Source of the DNA: Bacillota bacterium
GTDB lineage: Bacteria > Eremiobacterota > SpSt-956 > JAKJGF01
Length of the DNA: 39,958 nucleotides
Assembly (NCBI GenBank): GCA_029555925.1
Contig: JAKPQU010000211.1
Coordinates: forward strand, 1-39,958
Reading direction: 5' to 3'
The number at the start of each line of letters is the position of its first letter. Within the stretch, counting starts at the first letter, position 1. This document shows positions 16,389 to 24,515 of the stretch, one piece after another. Made by a program: the position numbers and the translations under genes. The notes under the pieces were generated by a model, which was given only the letters and a program-made list of their open reading frames with translations, had not been told where the DNA came from and made no database searches.

Positions 16389-17042
16389 ATGATAAAGAAA
16401 ATATTATTCATTATTATTTTATCTGTTTTTACGAATTTTTCTCACTTAACATGGGCTTATGCAGAAGATGCGAAACCTGTAACGGTGGAAAAAATATTAC
16501 TTAACGTGCCAGATGTAAGGCAGAGCACTACCTATTCCTGCGGCGCTTCATGTCTTCAGGGGATTCTTATGTACTGGGGTATAGAACACAGAGAAGGGGA
16601 TTTGATTGTATTACTTAATACGAGCCCCGATTCCGGAACAGATCCTGAAGATATAGTAAGAGTGGCCGTCGATAAAGGTTTAAAAGGAGAAATAAAAGAA
16701 AATCTTACTATAGAGGATCTTGAATTATCAATTAAAGATGGAATTCCTGTTATTGTAGCCATACAGGCATGGCGGGACGAACAGGGCGAACCATGGGAAA
16801 AGGTATGGGAAGACGGCCATTATGTAATTGTTACAGGTTTTGATGAGAAAAACATGTATTTTGAAGACCCTTCTCTTCTCGGAAGCAAAGGTTTTATTGA
16901 AAGGGAGGAATTTCTTTCAAGGTGGCATGATTACTCGGGAGAACCGCCTCTTGATGAAAAAGATAGAAAATATATCCGTCTCGGTATATTTATTAAGGGG
17001 GAAAAACCGGCGCCACCACCGGAGTTGCTTCATATAGATTGA
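16389..17042 (+). CDS. Secreted C39-like cysteine peptidase-fold protein
   Basis: Protein of 217 aa with a cleavable-looking signal sequence (MIKKILFIIILSVF, then about residue 25 AYA-ED). The papain-like C39 core follows: Cys51 in TTYSCGASCLQG preceded by Gln45 (VRQS, possible oxyanion residue), His144 in DGHYVIVTG, and Asp160 in FEDPS. This is the stand-alone, exported C39-like type rather than the cytoplasmic domain of bacteriocin transporters. All three catalytic-type residues are present, so it is likely active outside the membrane. The SD near the ATG is weak; a strong AGGAAGGAGG lies further upstream (16344-16353), inside the end of the preceding gene. It starts 24 bases after the GTPase operon's fourth gene and may be cotranscribed. 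Confidence 0.8.
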   Translation: MIKKILFIIILSVFTNFSHLTWAYAEDAKPVTVEKILLNVPDVRQSTTYSCGASCLQGILMYWGIEHREGDLIVLLNTSPDSGTDPEDIVRVAVDKGLKGEIKENLTIEDLELSIKDGIPVIVAIQAWRDEQGEPWEKVWEDGHYVIVTGFDEKNMYFEDPSLLGSKGFIEREEFLSRWHDYSGEPPLDEKDRKYIRLGIFIKGEKPAPPPELLHID

Positions 17043-17067
17043 ATTTTTTTATTAAGAGGATATGTTA

Positions 17068-17598
17068 ATGACAAGATTTGTGCAAATAGTTTTAATTTTT
17101 CTTTTATGTATGTCACAGATTACCGGGCAGACTTCAGAAAATAGACAGGAACAGAATCCGATTAAAATGGGACATATTGCTGTTTCTGTCAGGGACCTTG
17201 ATAAAGCAATCGAATGGTATCGAAATGTATTTGGTTTCCGGCTAACAAAAGAGCCGGTAGATGTCGATACCGATACGTCTCCTTCAGGTGAAGTTGCACG
17301 CACTTTATTTGGCCGGGATATGAAAAAATTGCGTATCGCCCAGATGACACTGGATAACCAGGTTGGGCTGGAATTGTTTGAATTTATTATTCCCGTAACA
17401 GAAGTCCCGGAAAATGATAATTTAAAAAAATCCGGATTTCTTCACATGTGCCTTATTGTACAGGATATGGGCACATTTATTAAGAAATTAGAAGAAAATG
17501 GCGGTAAAGTAAAGATTGAAAATATCTCTCAGCAAAAAAGAGTGGTCTTCTGTGAAGATCCGGATGGCAATATTATTGAAATATGGGAATTTTATTAG
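17068..17598 (+). CDS. VOC (glyoxalase/dioxygenase-fold) protein with a hydrophobic leader
   Basis: Protein of 176 aa. The start at 17068 is chosen because AAGAGGA (17054-17060) lies 7 bases before it; the ATG at 17062 is only 1 base from the SD. Residues 3-18 form a hydrophobic leader that may export the protein. No lipobox is present. The VOC fold is clear: GHIAVSVRDLDKAIEWY (35-51), with metal-ligand positions His36, Glu102 (GLELFEF), His126 (FLHMCLIVQD) and Glu171 (IIEIWEF). The four canonical ligands suggest a metal-dependent lyase, isomerase or resistance-type binding protein. An exported VOC protein is uncommon. It follows the secreted peptidase by 25 bases. Confidence 0.8.
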   Translation: MTRFVQIVLIFLLCMSQITGQTSENRQEQNPIKMGHIAVSVRDLDKAIEWYRNVFGFRLTKEPVDVDTDTSPSGEVARTLFGRDMKKLRIAQMTLDNQVGLELFEFIIPVTEVPENDNLKKSGFLHMCLIVQDMGTFIKKLEENGGKVKIENISQQKRVVFCEDPDGNIIEIWEFY

Positions 17599-17734
17599 AG
17601 GAGGAAAGGCGGTAATGTTGCCGGATTTTCTTCATATAGATTAAAGATTTTGGAACAGGCATACAATTAATATATTATCCCGGTAAACTCTGGCTTATAA
17701 CTGCTCTTTCGGTAATTTTATTCCCATTTTTTTG

Positions 17735-17802
17735 ACCTCCTAATTTTTATTACTTGTATTTTATATCTTTTAGGAGGTTTACACAAAATATCTTACATTC
17801 TC
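17735..17802. repeat. 9-bp hairpin arms and a solitary IS-like end
   Basis: ACCTCCTAA (17735-17743) and TTAGGAGGT (17770-17778) are perfect inverted arms. The second arm runs into a 26-base motif (17777-17802, GTTTACACAAAATATC then TTACATTCTC). The motif recurs at 35163-35188 with 24 of 26 bases the same. The pattern resembles a terminal inverted repeat of an IS256-type element, here without a partner end. The rest of the gap 17599-17852 shows no gene. Confidence 0.55.
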
Positions 17803-17852
17803 AGTTTCTGAACTTGAACTTTTCCCGGGATCTTAAAACTTATCTATTGCTT

Positions 17853-18041
17853 CTATGTTTTCGTTAATCTACCTTCTTCTGAGTATCTTACATCTCTAAA
17901 CTTCAACCCGTATTTCTTCTCAATAGCTTCGCCATTTTCTTCTATGAGTTTTACTATTTCTTCCATAGTAAGATTTTTACGTTCCTCATAAATTATATCT
18001 TTCCAATTCCATACTTCTTCGAGTGCTCTGTCAATCTTCAT
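17853..18041 (-). CDS. Small acidic partner of the PIN protein (putative antitoxin)
   Basis: Protein of 62 aa, helical and charged (LEEVWNWKDIIYEERKNL at about 7-24, then KLIEENGEAIEKKYGLKF). I do not recognise a named family, but small proteins with this look often follow PIN-domain genes. It overlaps the PIN gene by 11 bases, and its SD GGAGGTGA lies inside the PIN coding end 6 bases before the ATG. The toxin-first order is less usual than antitoxin-first. It probably binds and inhibits the PIN ribonuclease and may lack a DNA-binding domain. Confidence 0.6.
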   Translation of the reverse strand: MKIDRALEEVWNWKDIIYEERKNLTMEEIVKLIEENGEAIEKKYGLKFRDVRYSEEGRLTKT

Positions 18042-18507
18042 AATTTATCACCTCCATAGGGGTAATAATATCAATAGTTTTATATCCTTCTCGCAAATTT
18101 ATAACATTTATCATCTTTTTCTTATTATAGTTAGCAAGATGTCTACAGTTCCATCTAACAAGAATATCCATTACATAAACACTTGCAATAGCTGCGTGCA
18201 GTGCATCTTCAAGTTTCTTTACGGGCAATATCAATTCTTTAATATATTGTTCTGCCAGAGTTTGAACTTCATAATCGACTCTTAATCTGCCTGGGCTGAA
18301 TTTATTAATCAGATTCATCAATTTATTTGCTGTATTTTTATCGGCTCTATCAATTTCTTCGATTACAATTCTGGAAATAAATATTTCATATTGATTTTTT
18401 TCAATATTTTTGAAAAGTTCTCTGGTAATGTCTCTTTTGTCCGGCGAATCATCAGCAAAATAAAAATTCCATACAGATGTTTCAAGGTATAATTTCAATT
18501 TCTTCAT
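18031..18507 (-). CDS. PIN-domain ribonuclease (VapC-like toxin)
   Basis: Protein of 158 aa. The PIN signature starts at YLETSVWNF (7-15), where Glu9 stands at the position usually held by Asp. It continues with Glu50/Glu51 (IVIEEIDRA), then Asp101 in EDALHAAIAS and Asp114 (YVMDILVRWN), and ends with CRHLANYNK. The acidic residues needed for metal-dependent RNA cleavage are therefore present. SD AGGGG lies 7 bases before the ATG, with an extended -10 promoter upstream. Paired with the small downstream protein, it is best read as a type II toxin-antitoxin module. Confidence 0.8.
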   Translation of the reverse strand: MKKLKLYLETSVWNFYFADDSPDKRDITRELFKNIEKNQYEIFISRIVIEEIDRADKNTANKLMNLINKFSPGRLRVDYEVQTLAEQYIKELILPVKKLEDALHAAIASVYVMDILVRWNCRHLANYNKKKMINVINLREGYKTIDIITPMEVINYED

Positions 18508-18524
18508 AGTAATCCCCTGATTAC

Positions 18525-18553
18525 ATTATACCATGTACGTATAAAGTTTGAAA
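18525..18553 (-). promoter_or_regulatory. Extended -10 promoter of the PIN operon
   Basis: Minus strand: TGGTATAAT gives an extended -10 (TATAAT at 18525-18530), with a weak -35 TTTCAA (18548-18553) at 17-base spacing. The leader to the ATG at 18507 is short and contains AGGGG. Confidence 0.55.
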
Positions 18554-18562
18554 TGATGTGCA

Positions 18563-19567
18563 TCAATATAAAGCTTTTAGCGAGTTGATTTCTTTTTTAA
18601 CCTCTTCTCTGAGACTTTCCGGCTCAAGAACTTCTGCAGACGAGCCGAACTGAAGTATCCAACTCACCATATTACCTGGATTCTTCACTGTAAAAGATAC
18701 TATTACTTCCTTATCTGTCTCTTCTATTTTCTGTGACGGATGTTCTCTGCGAAAGGCAAATTTTTTCTTTATTTTCTCCCCTTCCGCGCCGGTAAATCTT
18801 ATCTTTACAGTTTTTTCAGAGACTTCATCTTCAGACCAGTCCCACCTGTGAGGCGGTTTTAAAGGAGGGTTTTCAGGGAGTATTTTTCTTTCTCTGTCTG
18901 TAATTTTTTCTTCTTTTATATGAATTATTTGATTTACTGAAAAACTTTTTATTTTCCTGTCTTTCAGGCAGAAGGCTCTCAGATACCATTCATGATCATG
19001 GTAGAGAAGAGCATAAGGGACTATCTGTTTTTCTACTTTATTATTTTTATATGTAGGCATATAGGTTATCAAAATTTTCTTTTTATTTTCTATGGCATCA
19101 TATATCTGTTCTATTAAATCATTGAGATTGCTTTTTACATCAGGTACTGAAAACTCCACAGGTGTCTTCATCTTTTCCCTGCATGCTTTTGTAAAATATT
19201 TCCTGAGTTTTTTTGCAATGCCGTCCAGATTTTTGAAAGGGCCGCCTTCTTCCTGTCCATGATATTTTATAGCCATATAAAGTGCTTCTATCTCATCCGC
19301 TTCAAAAGCAGGAAATTTTACATCTGAAAAGAGTCTGTATTTTTTGTCTTTATAGTGAATATCAAATCCCTTTTGTTCCTCAGCGTCATAGGATTTTCTT
19401 ATTTCCTGAATATATTTCTTTACGGCAGGGACAGAACAGGATAATTGATCTGCATAATATTCTGCCGTTTGATTGTCCTGAATTAAAAACATAAACAGCA
19501 ATTTAATAATATTCTGAACCCTGTTGTGCTTTTTAAGGCTTTTTCTTGTGAATGTTATTTCCTTCAT
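18563..19567 (-). CDS. WYL-domain transcriptional regulator
   Basis: Protein of 334 aa with an N-terminal winged helix-turn-helix (about 10-80; 'AEYYADQLSCSVPAVKKYI' is the recognition region), then a WYL domain (about 150-225) with the name-giving HEWYLRAFC (192-200), and a WCX-type C-terminal domain (about 245-330). Proteins of this layout sense small molecules or nucleotide ligands and often act as repressors of defence operons. It is transcribed divergently from the nuclease gene, and the shared 197-base gap holds a symmetric promoter/operator, so it most likely controls both itself and the nuclease. Confidence 0.85.
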   Translation of the reverse strand: MKEITFTRKSLKKHNRVQNIIKLLFMFLIQDNQTAEYYADQLSCSVPAVKKYIQEIRKSYDAEEQKGFDIHYKDKKYRLFSDVKFPAFEADEIEALYMAIKYHGQEEGGPFKNLDGIAKKLRKYFTKACREKMKTPVEFSVPDVKSNLNDLIEQIYDAIENKKKILITYMPTYKNNKVEKQIVPYALLYHDHEWYLRAFCLKDRKIKSFSVNQIIHIKEEKITDRERKILPENPPLKPPHRWDWSEDEVSEKTVKIRFTGAEGEKIKKKFAFRREHPSQKIEETDKEVIVSFTVKNPGNMVSWILQFGSSAEVLEPESLREEVKKEINSLKALY

Positions 19568-19663
19568 AAAATTTCCTCTGTAGATGAAGATATTTATAAA
19601 ATAAATTTTGGAGTGGATACGACGTCGTTGCTGTTCGCCGGTATAATTACAGTATGATAATAG

Positions 19664-19733
19664 TATATGACAGATATGGCATATGGATTATAATTATATG
19701 TATTATAACATGAAATAAAAATTCTGTCATATA
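19664..19733. promoter_or_regulatory. Symmetric divergent promoter/operator between the WYL gene and the nuclease gene
   Basis: An 11-base perfect inverted repeat, TATATGACAGA (19664-19674) and TCTGTCATATA (19723-19733), encloses 48 bases. Each arm contains ATGACA, usable as a -35. On the plus strand ATGACA (19667-19672) is 16 bases from TATAAT (19689-19694). On the minus strand ATGACA (19725-19730) is 17 bases from TATAAT (19702-19707). The two promoters face each other and overlap, so a dimer bound to both arms would block both -35 boxes. The regulator is presumably the WYL protein. Confidence 0.55.
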
Positions 19734-19764
19734 TCAAATTTAATAAGAAGAAAGGATGATTTTT

Positions 19765-20874
19765 ATGAAAGATCCTGTTACCCTGTGGGACTTCTGCCGG
19801 GTGCAGAAGAGATGGAATTCTCATGGAAGGACTCTCTGCAGCAGAATACTCAATTTTATCTGCAGACATAAGTACAGAAATATCCGGATAAGTGACAGAG
19901 ACGAGATAGTAAAGAGATTTCAAGAAAATGAACATGTCCTTTACAGATGGTCTATTAACAGTTCCTATGTGGATTACATAGCAGGAAAACTGCTTGTAGA
20001 CAGTGATGAACTTCTCTCATTTCTTAAAGACAAATGCTTTGACCCAGATGTGACTTATAATCCTGACAGATATACAAGAAATGACTGGTTTTTTAATATA
20101 GCCGGAATGGAAACAGATAACAGATTAAAATCCGTCGGGACAACAGAAAAGAAAAGCTATGTCATCTCCGACACAGGCGTGAAAGTCTTTAAAGATTTCA
20201 GAGATAACCTTATTACAGACAGAGATGAAGAAGAGGTAATAAAACAGGGGAAGTCCTGGCTTTATACGAGAGGAAACGTGAAAGGCCTTTCCTATGTGGG
20301 AAGTGAAAATTCCGAAGATGCTCTTACATGGAATGTCTTTCGAACCTTTATGAAAGAATCTTCAGAGAAATGGTTCTCAGAATTATTTCCTGTGAAAATA
20401 GATAAAGACAAATATGTAAAATTGTATTTCTGGAAAGAATTTCCTCCTCCGCCAGGGAGAACTATCCCCGAAGGAAATACCCATGTAGATTTGACAGTGG
20501 AAACAGATAGAAAATTAATCTTTGTAGAAGCGAAATATAAGAGTGAAATAAGTGAACATACAAATCATGACAGTGAAAGGGATCAGATTATAAGAAACAT
20601 CGATGTAGGAAGTTATGAAGGACAGGTAAGAGGTAAGGAATTCTTCTTTATACTTCTCGTGCCAAAAAGTAATAAACTGTCTGTAGAAAAATGTTTCTGG
20701 TACAGGGATAATCCTGAGATGATAAAAGAAAAACTTCCCTATAGAAAAGATCTGGATTTTTCATATTTTAAAGACCATATGAATATTATCTACTGGGAAG
20801 ATATAAGAGATCTGGCGAAAAAGCTTGATTTAAAAGAACTTTATCTTTACATGAAGGAAAAATTTCCTTCATGA
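19765..20874 (+). CDS. PD-(D/E)XK nuclease-like protein next to the WYL regulator
   Basis: Protein of 369 aa from the ATG at 19765. The ATG at 19756 directly abuts the SD AAAGG, while 19765 is 9 bases away. The C-terminal part carries the nuclease core: Glu184 (SENSEDALTWNVF), Asp242 (THVDLTVET), then Glu255-x-Lys257 (FVEAKYKSE), with Gln274 (DQIIRNID) further on as in restriction-endonuclease folds. The N-terminal 150 residues are of no known family and may recognise a target. There is no methylase or helicase next to it. With the divergent WYL regulator it resembles a compact regulated defence or self-poisoning module. Confidence 0.75.
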   Translation: MKDPVTLWDFCRVQKRWNSHGRTLCSRILNFICRHKYRNIRISDRDEIVKRFQENEHVLYRWSINSSYVDYIAGKLLVDSDELLSFLKDKCFDPDVTYNPDRYTRNDWFFNIAGMETDNRLKSVGTTEKKSYVISDTGVKVFKDFRDNLITDRDEEEVIKQGKSWLYTRGNVKGLSYVGSENSEDALTWNVFRTFMKESSEKWFSELFPVKIDKDKYVKLYFWKEFPPPPGRTIPEGNTHVDLTVETDRKLIFVEAKYKSEISEHTNHDSERDQIIRNIDVGSYEGQVRGKEFFFILLVPKSNKLSVEKCFWYRDNPEMIKEKLPYRKDLDFSYFKDHMNIIYWEDIRDLAKKLDLKELYLYMKEKFPS

Positions 20875-20890
20875 ACCGACCATGGGTTGT

Positions 20891-20957
20891 CGTTACGCGT
20901 AACGGGTTTATATCCCTGCGCATCACGCATTACGCATTACGCATTACGCGTCACGAT
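20891..20957. repeat. Heptamer repeat array D with GGGTTTA...TCCCTGCGCATC core
   Basis: A short TACGCGTAACGGG piece is followed by a small GGG...CCC stem (GGGTTTATATCCC). ACGCATT-type heptamers then run up to ACGCGTCACGATA, just before the SD of the next gene. The same core with the same flanks occurs at 39732-39788, marking a second composite of this repeat family. Confidence 0.8.
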
Positions 20958-20974
20958 AACAGAAAGGCCATTTT

Positions 20975-22471
20975 ATGACAGACCTTCTATCTTTATATAA
21001 ACTTAACAGATTACATCTAAAACCTTTCCTAAATAAAATTCCTCTGAAATTGAAAGATTTCAGACGGGTAGACAGGCGTCTGTGTACATTATATTGTGAT
21101 AGCAGAGCCATGTCTTTTTACATACCTTCAATGGAAGACGATGATCCTGAAATAGAAGATTTCCCATGCAGGTTATCTATTCCGAAAATAAGAAAAAAAA
21201 TCAGAGTAAGGAGGCTTATTATGAAAAACCAGTTGAGAAAACCTTATATGGCCGGCATTCTTTCCGCCATATTGCCCGGCACCGGACAGATTTATAACCA
21301 GGAAATAGTGAAAGCATGGATTGTCATTTTACTTTTTCTCCTTCTCGGAGGGACAGTAATAGGAAGTTTTATTGTCTGGATTTACGCCATAGTAGATTCC
21401 TACAGGACTGCAGAACATATTAACAGAGGCAGAAAAAGACTTTCTCTGGAAAGAAATTCTTCTCTTGCCGCACTGAGTTCCATCGTATGCGGCTGGGGAC
21501 AGATCTATAATGACCAGTTATTTAAAGGTATCACTATGATGGCCTGTTTCCTTTTTTTTGCTCCTACCGGCATAGGAGCACTGATTATGATTGCTTACAG
21601 TATCTTTGATGCCCGTTACAGCGCAGAAAAGATTAACTCTGGAGAAATAGAACCTCCTCTCATCAAATCCATTATCATGAGCAGAATAGATGATATGTTT
21701 AAGAATAACCCTGAACAGGTAACTTCGAAAAAATCTGTTATATCACCTGCCACAGAGAGACTTGTTTTGTCCATTGAGAAAGGGGATTACGAGAAAGCCA
21801 TTTTTGAGGGAAAGAACAGCTTTTCTACCGGAGGAACTGAAGACCCTCAGTTACATAAGAAAACAGGTAAAACCTATCTTTATGCAGGTAATTACGGTTT
21901 TGCCATTCTTTCCTTTATCCATGCCCTTGAACTGGGAGACAGAAGTGCTGAATTATATAATAATCTCGGCTGTGCCCTTCTGTCCTACGGAAAAAGCAGT
22001 AATGACACATCCTGTCAGGATATGGCAGAAGAATGTTTTTCCCTTGCCCTGGAAAAAGACACTGATTGTCATCAGGCAGAAATAAACCTGATAAATCTCC
22101 TCATAATAAAGGGGGATTTTAACGAAGCTTCTCTCAGATGTAATTCTTTACTGGAGAAAGACCCGTTACTATGGCAGGCAAATCACTGTCTCGGCCTCAT
22201 CAGTTTTATGAAGGGCGAAAAGGTAAAAGCAAAGGAATTATTTCTGGATACGGTAAAGAATTACTGTGATGCCTGGGAAAGCAGGGTATTTCTCGGTCGT
22301 ATCTGCGAGGAAGAAGGAGCTTACGGACAGGCTCTTTCCATTTATGAAGAAACAGTAAATATGTCTCCTCCGCCTTTTATAAAAAAAGGACTGACAGGGA
22401 GGATTAAAAGACTCTCTTCACCTGAGAGAAAAATATTCAGAATGGTTTTTAAAGAAAAGGAGGTTATCTAA
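20975..22471 (+). CDS. TM2-like membrane protein with TPR repeats (two possible starts)
   Basis: Protein of 498 aa from 20975, or 416 aa from an in-frame ATG at 21221 that has a perfect TAAGGAGG 6 bases before it. Residues 90-150 and 165-220 (long form) are two copies of a TM2-like unit (SAILPGTGQIYNQEIVKAW and SSIVCGWGQIYNDQLFKG), each followed by one or two membrane helices. The C-terminal half (about 255-480) is made of TPR-like helical pairs (LYAGNYGFAILSFIHALELG, GDFNEASLRCNSLLEKDPLL). The N-terminal 82 residues of the long form are basic with an acidic patch and no known domain. It is probably a membrane-anchored scaffold in one operon with the DUF4126 protein 3 bases downstream. Confidence 0.7.
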   Translation: MTDLLSLYKLNRLHLKPFLNKIPLKLKDFRRVDRRLCTLYCDSRAMSFYIPSMEDDDPEIEDFPCRLSIPKIRKKIRVRRLIMKNQLRKPYMAGILSAILPGTGQIYNQEIVKAWIVILLFLLLGGTVIGSFIVWIYAIVDSYRTAEHINRGRKRLSLERNSSLAALSSIVCGWGQIYNDQLFKGITMMACFLFFAPTGIGALIMIAYSIFDARYSAEKINSGEIEPPLIKSIIMSRIDDMFKNNPEQVTSKKSVISPATERLVLSIEKGDYEKAIFEGKNSFSTGGTEDPQLHKKTGKTYLYAGNYGFAILSFIHALELGDRSAELYNNLGCALLSYGKSSNDTSCQDMAEECFSLALEKDTDCHQAEINLINLLIIKGDFNEASLRCNSLLEKDPLLWQANHCLGLISFMKGEKVKAKELFLDTVKNYCDAWESRVFLGRICEEEGAYGQALSIYEETVNMSPPPFIKKGLTGRIKRLSSPERKIFRMVFKEKEVI

Positions 22472-22474
22472 ATC

Positions 22475-23209
22475 ATGGATTTATTTATGAAAGCATTTAC
22501 TACTGTAGCTCTCACTCAATCACTGGGGCTAAATCCCATACTGCCCGTGCTTCTTACTGCCATAATAGGAAGATATGAAGGGTTCTTTATATCTATGGGC
22601 CTTCCTGCTCCTGTGAGCCTTCCTGACGATCTCAAGTTTATCACTTCCTGGTGGGCCATAGGTTTTTTTCTTGTAATCACTGTTCTGGAATCTGTAATAG
22701 ATAAAGCCCAGTGGTTTGATAATGTAAAACATGTGACAATAGACCCCATTGTAAGTTCTCTTGCCAGTGCGGGAACTACTTTCGCTGTTATGGCAGATCC
22801 TTTGACAGAGGCCATGTATAAACAGGAAAGTCTATTGAATGGCCTTCCTTCCTGTCTCTGTATGGCAGGTATGGCAGACAGAGACGGATTTTTCTGGGGG
22901 ATAATGATTTTACTTATTCTTTTCGGCATAGCTGTAACAGTGTCTTTTCTCTTTATAAAGACCGCCCTCCGTTGGGTTATAAGTGCCATTCCCGATATGG
23001 GAGTAAGTAATATACTGATAAGTCTCCTTGAAGACGGGCTCGTTCTTATAAGTGTGGTTCTTGCCTTTTTTGCCCCTGTCCTGGCTGTGCTCTTTACGAT
23101 CGTTCTGGGAGGAAGCGCCGTCGGGGCGGTGCTTTATCTGAAGAAAAAGGCAGATGAAAGAGAGAAGGCTGTGATAAGGAATTTGTGTTTTGTCAGGGCT
23201 GTTGTGTAG
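22475..23209 (+). CDS. DUF4126-family membrane protein
   Basis: Protein of 244 aa with five or more hydrophobic helices. The N-terminal half matches DUF4126 by eye: ALTQSLGLNPILPVLLTAI (12-30), LESVIDKAQWFDNVKH (about 71-86), TIDPIVSSLASAGTTFAVM. Members are integral inner-membrane proteins of unknown role. The C-terminal part adds further helices (LISVVLAFFAPVLAVLFTIV) and a charged tail. SD AAGGAGG lies 11 bases before the ATG, and the gene starts 3 bases after the preceding stop, so the two are cotranscribed. Confidence 0.75.
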   Translation: MDLFMKAFTTVALTQSLGLNPILPVLLTAIIGRYEGFFISMGLPAPVSLPDDLKFITSWWAIGFFLVITVLESVIDKAQWFDNVKHVTIDPIVSSLASAGTTFAVMADPLTEAMYKQESLLNGLPSCLCMAGMADRDGFFWGIMILLILFGIAVTVSFLFIKTALRWVISAIPDMGVSNILISLLEDGLVLISVVLAFFAPVLAVLFTIVLGGSAVGAVLYLKKKADEREKAVIRNLCFVRAVV

Positions 23210-23213
23210 GGGA

Positions 23214-23246
23214 GAAGTAGCCGGGAGGGTGGTGGCCCGGCTCTTC
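23214..23246 (+). terminator. GC-rich stem after the DUF4126 gene
   Basis: GAAG-T-AGCCGGG pairs with CCCGGCT-CTTC (7 + 4 base pairs with one bulge) around a 10-base G-rich loop, starting 5 bases after the stop codon. No clear T-run follows, so it is a weak intrinsic terminator or an RNA 3'-end stem. Confidence 0.45.
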
Positions 23247-23678
23247 TGTAAAGGATTAAGTTAACTAAAAAAATCTTTATCTGGTTTGTTTCTCTGTATA
23301 ATCTTCCTTCGTAAAATTATTTTTTTATAATTAGTATATAAAAATAGAAAAAAAGAGGATTGTAACGTGAAAATATGGAATGATAATGATAATCTGTACG
23401 TGTAAAAGTATCTAGTTCAAGTAATGATATATTGGAAGATTTATATGAGAATATAATTATTGGTTAAGAGACTAAAGTAAAGTTTTTTAAGATATTGCAT
23501 CTTTTATGTGCCAAGTTGGAAGTATGAGATTTATATACGTGGTCTCTTTATGAGCCAAACATTTTGTTGTACCGACTGACAGATGTCTTGTTAGTTCTCG
23601 CGCTTTATAGCTTCAGTTACCTCTCTCGACCTTTAAAAGATTGCAAATATAATCACCTTCCTTAATATGTTTGTATTA
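23247..23678. other. Gap with a broken small open frame, adjoining the transposase remnant
   Basis: AT-rich stretch of 432 bases. At 23367 a GTG with an upstream AGAGGA starts a short frame (MKIWNDNDNLYV, stop at 23403). A +1 shift near 23396 would continue it as VRVKVSSSSNDILEDLYE to a stop at 23465-23467. It may be a decayed small gene. The part next to 23679 may be the 3' non-coding end of the IS110-type element. Confidence 0.3.
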
Positions 23679-24515
23679 TTATGCTGCTTTCTGTATCAAT
23701 TCATATCCAAGTAATTCAGCTTTTCTCTTCAATATAGAAACTTTTTTTGTACTATTCTGTTTATCTAAATAATCTTCTCCTAAATCTTTAGATTTATCTC
23801 CATACTTAATTATATAGTAAATAGCTTTAAGTATTCGGTGTGCAATTGCTATGATAGCTTTTTTAGCTCCTCTTCTTGATTTAAGACGATAATATTTATC
23901 TTTATAATAAGACCCTTTCTTTTTTACAGCTGCCCAGGCTACTTCAACCATAATACTCTTCAGTGGTTTGTTCCTTACAGGACTTCGTCCGCTACGCTGT
24001 TTTCCAGCACTTTCATTATTACCGGGACATAAGCCTGCCCAAGAGACAAAAGATGAACTATTTGCAAAGTTCTCTAATGTAGTCCCCACTTCAGATATAA
24101 TTGCTTGAACTGTTGTATCACCAATACCTGGAACTTCGTTTAATCTCTTCAATAAATCTTCTTGAGACTTCATCAATTCTTTTATACGATTATCAATTTC
24201 TTCTATTTGGTTCTCAAGATTATCTATTGTTTCAAGTAATGTATTTAGTATATAGCGATGATGGTCTCTAAAGAAACCCTGTACAGAACGATACAACTCA
24301 TCTACTTTATTGGTCAGTTTTCCTCTTACACAAGAAGCTATATCTGACAATGTTAAATTACTCTTTTTTTCTGTTAATAATTTCATCAGGTTTCTGCCAG
24401 TAAGACCAAATAATTCAGATACTACTGAATCAATTTTAATATTCGCTGTTTCAAACAATTTTCCAACACGCTTCTTATATGCAAAATCCTGCTGAAAAAT
24501 GCAATCAACTGAATT
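23679..24515 (-). pseudogene. IS110-family transposase, N-terminal catalytic half missing
   Basis: The frame encodes about 275 residues and is open back to a stop at 24516-24518, with no ATG near its upstream end; the first usable codon is a TTG at 24458. It begins in the helical linker (ANIKIDSVVSELFGLTGR). It keeps the helix-hairpin-helix part (LNEVPGIGDTTVQAIISEVG) and the serine-bearing C-terminal domain (SWAGLCPGNNESAGKQRSGR). The N-terminal DEDD RuvC-like domain of about 140 residues is absent, so the protein cannot be active. IS110 elements normally carry a guide (bridge/seek) RNA beside the gene; the 5' side where many have it is gone. The break lies next to the MqsR/Panacea module. 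Confidence 0.85.
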
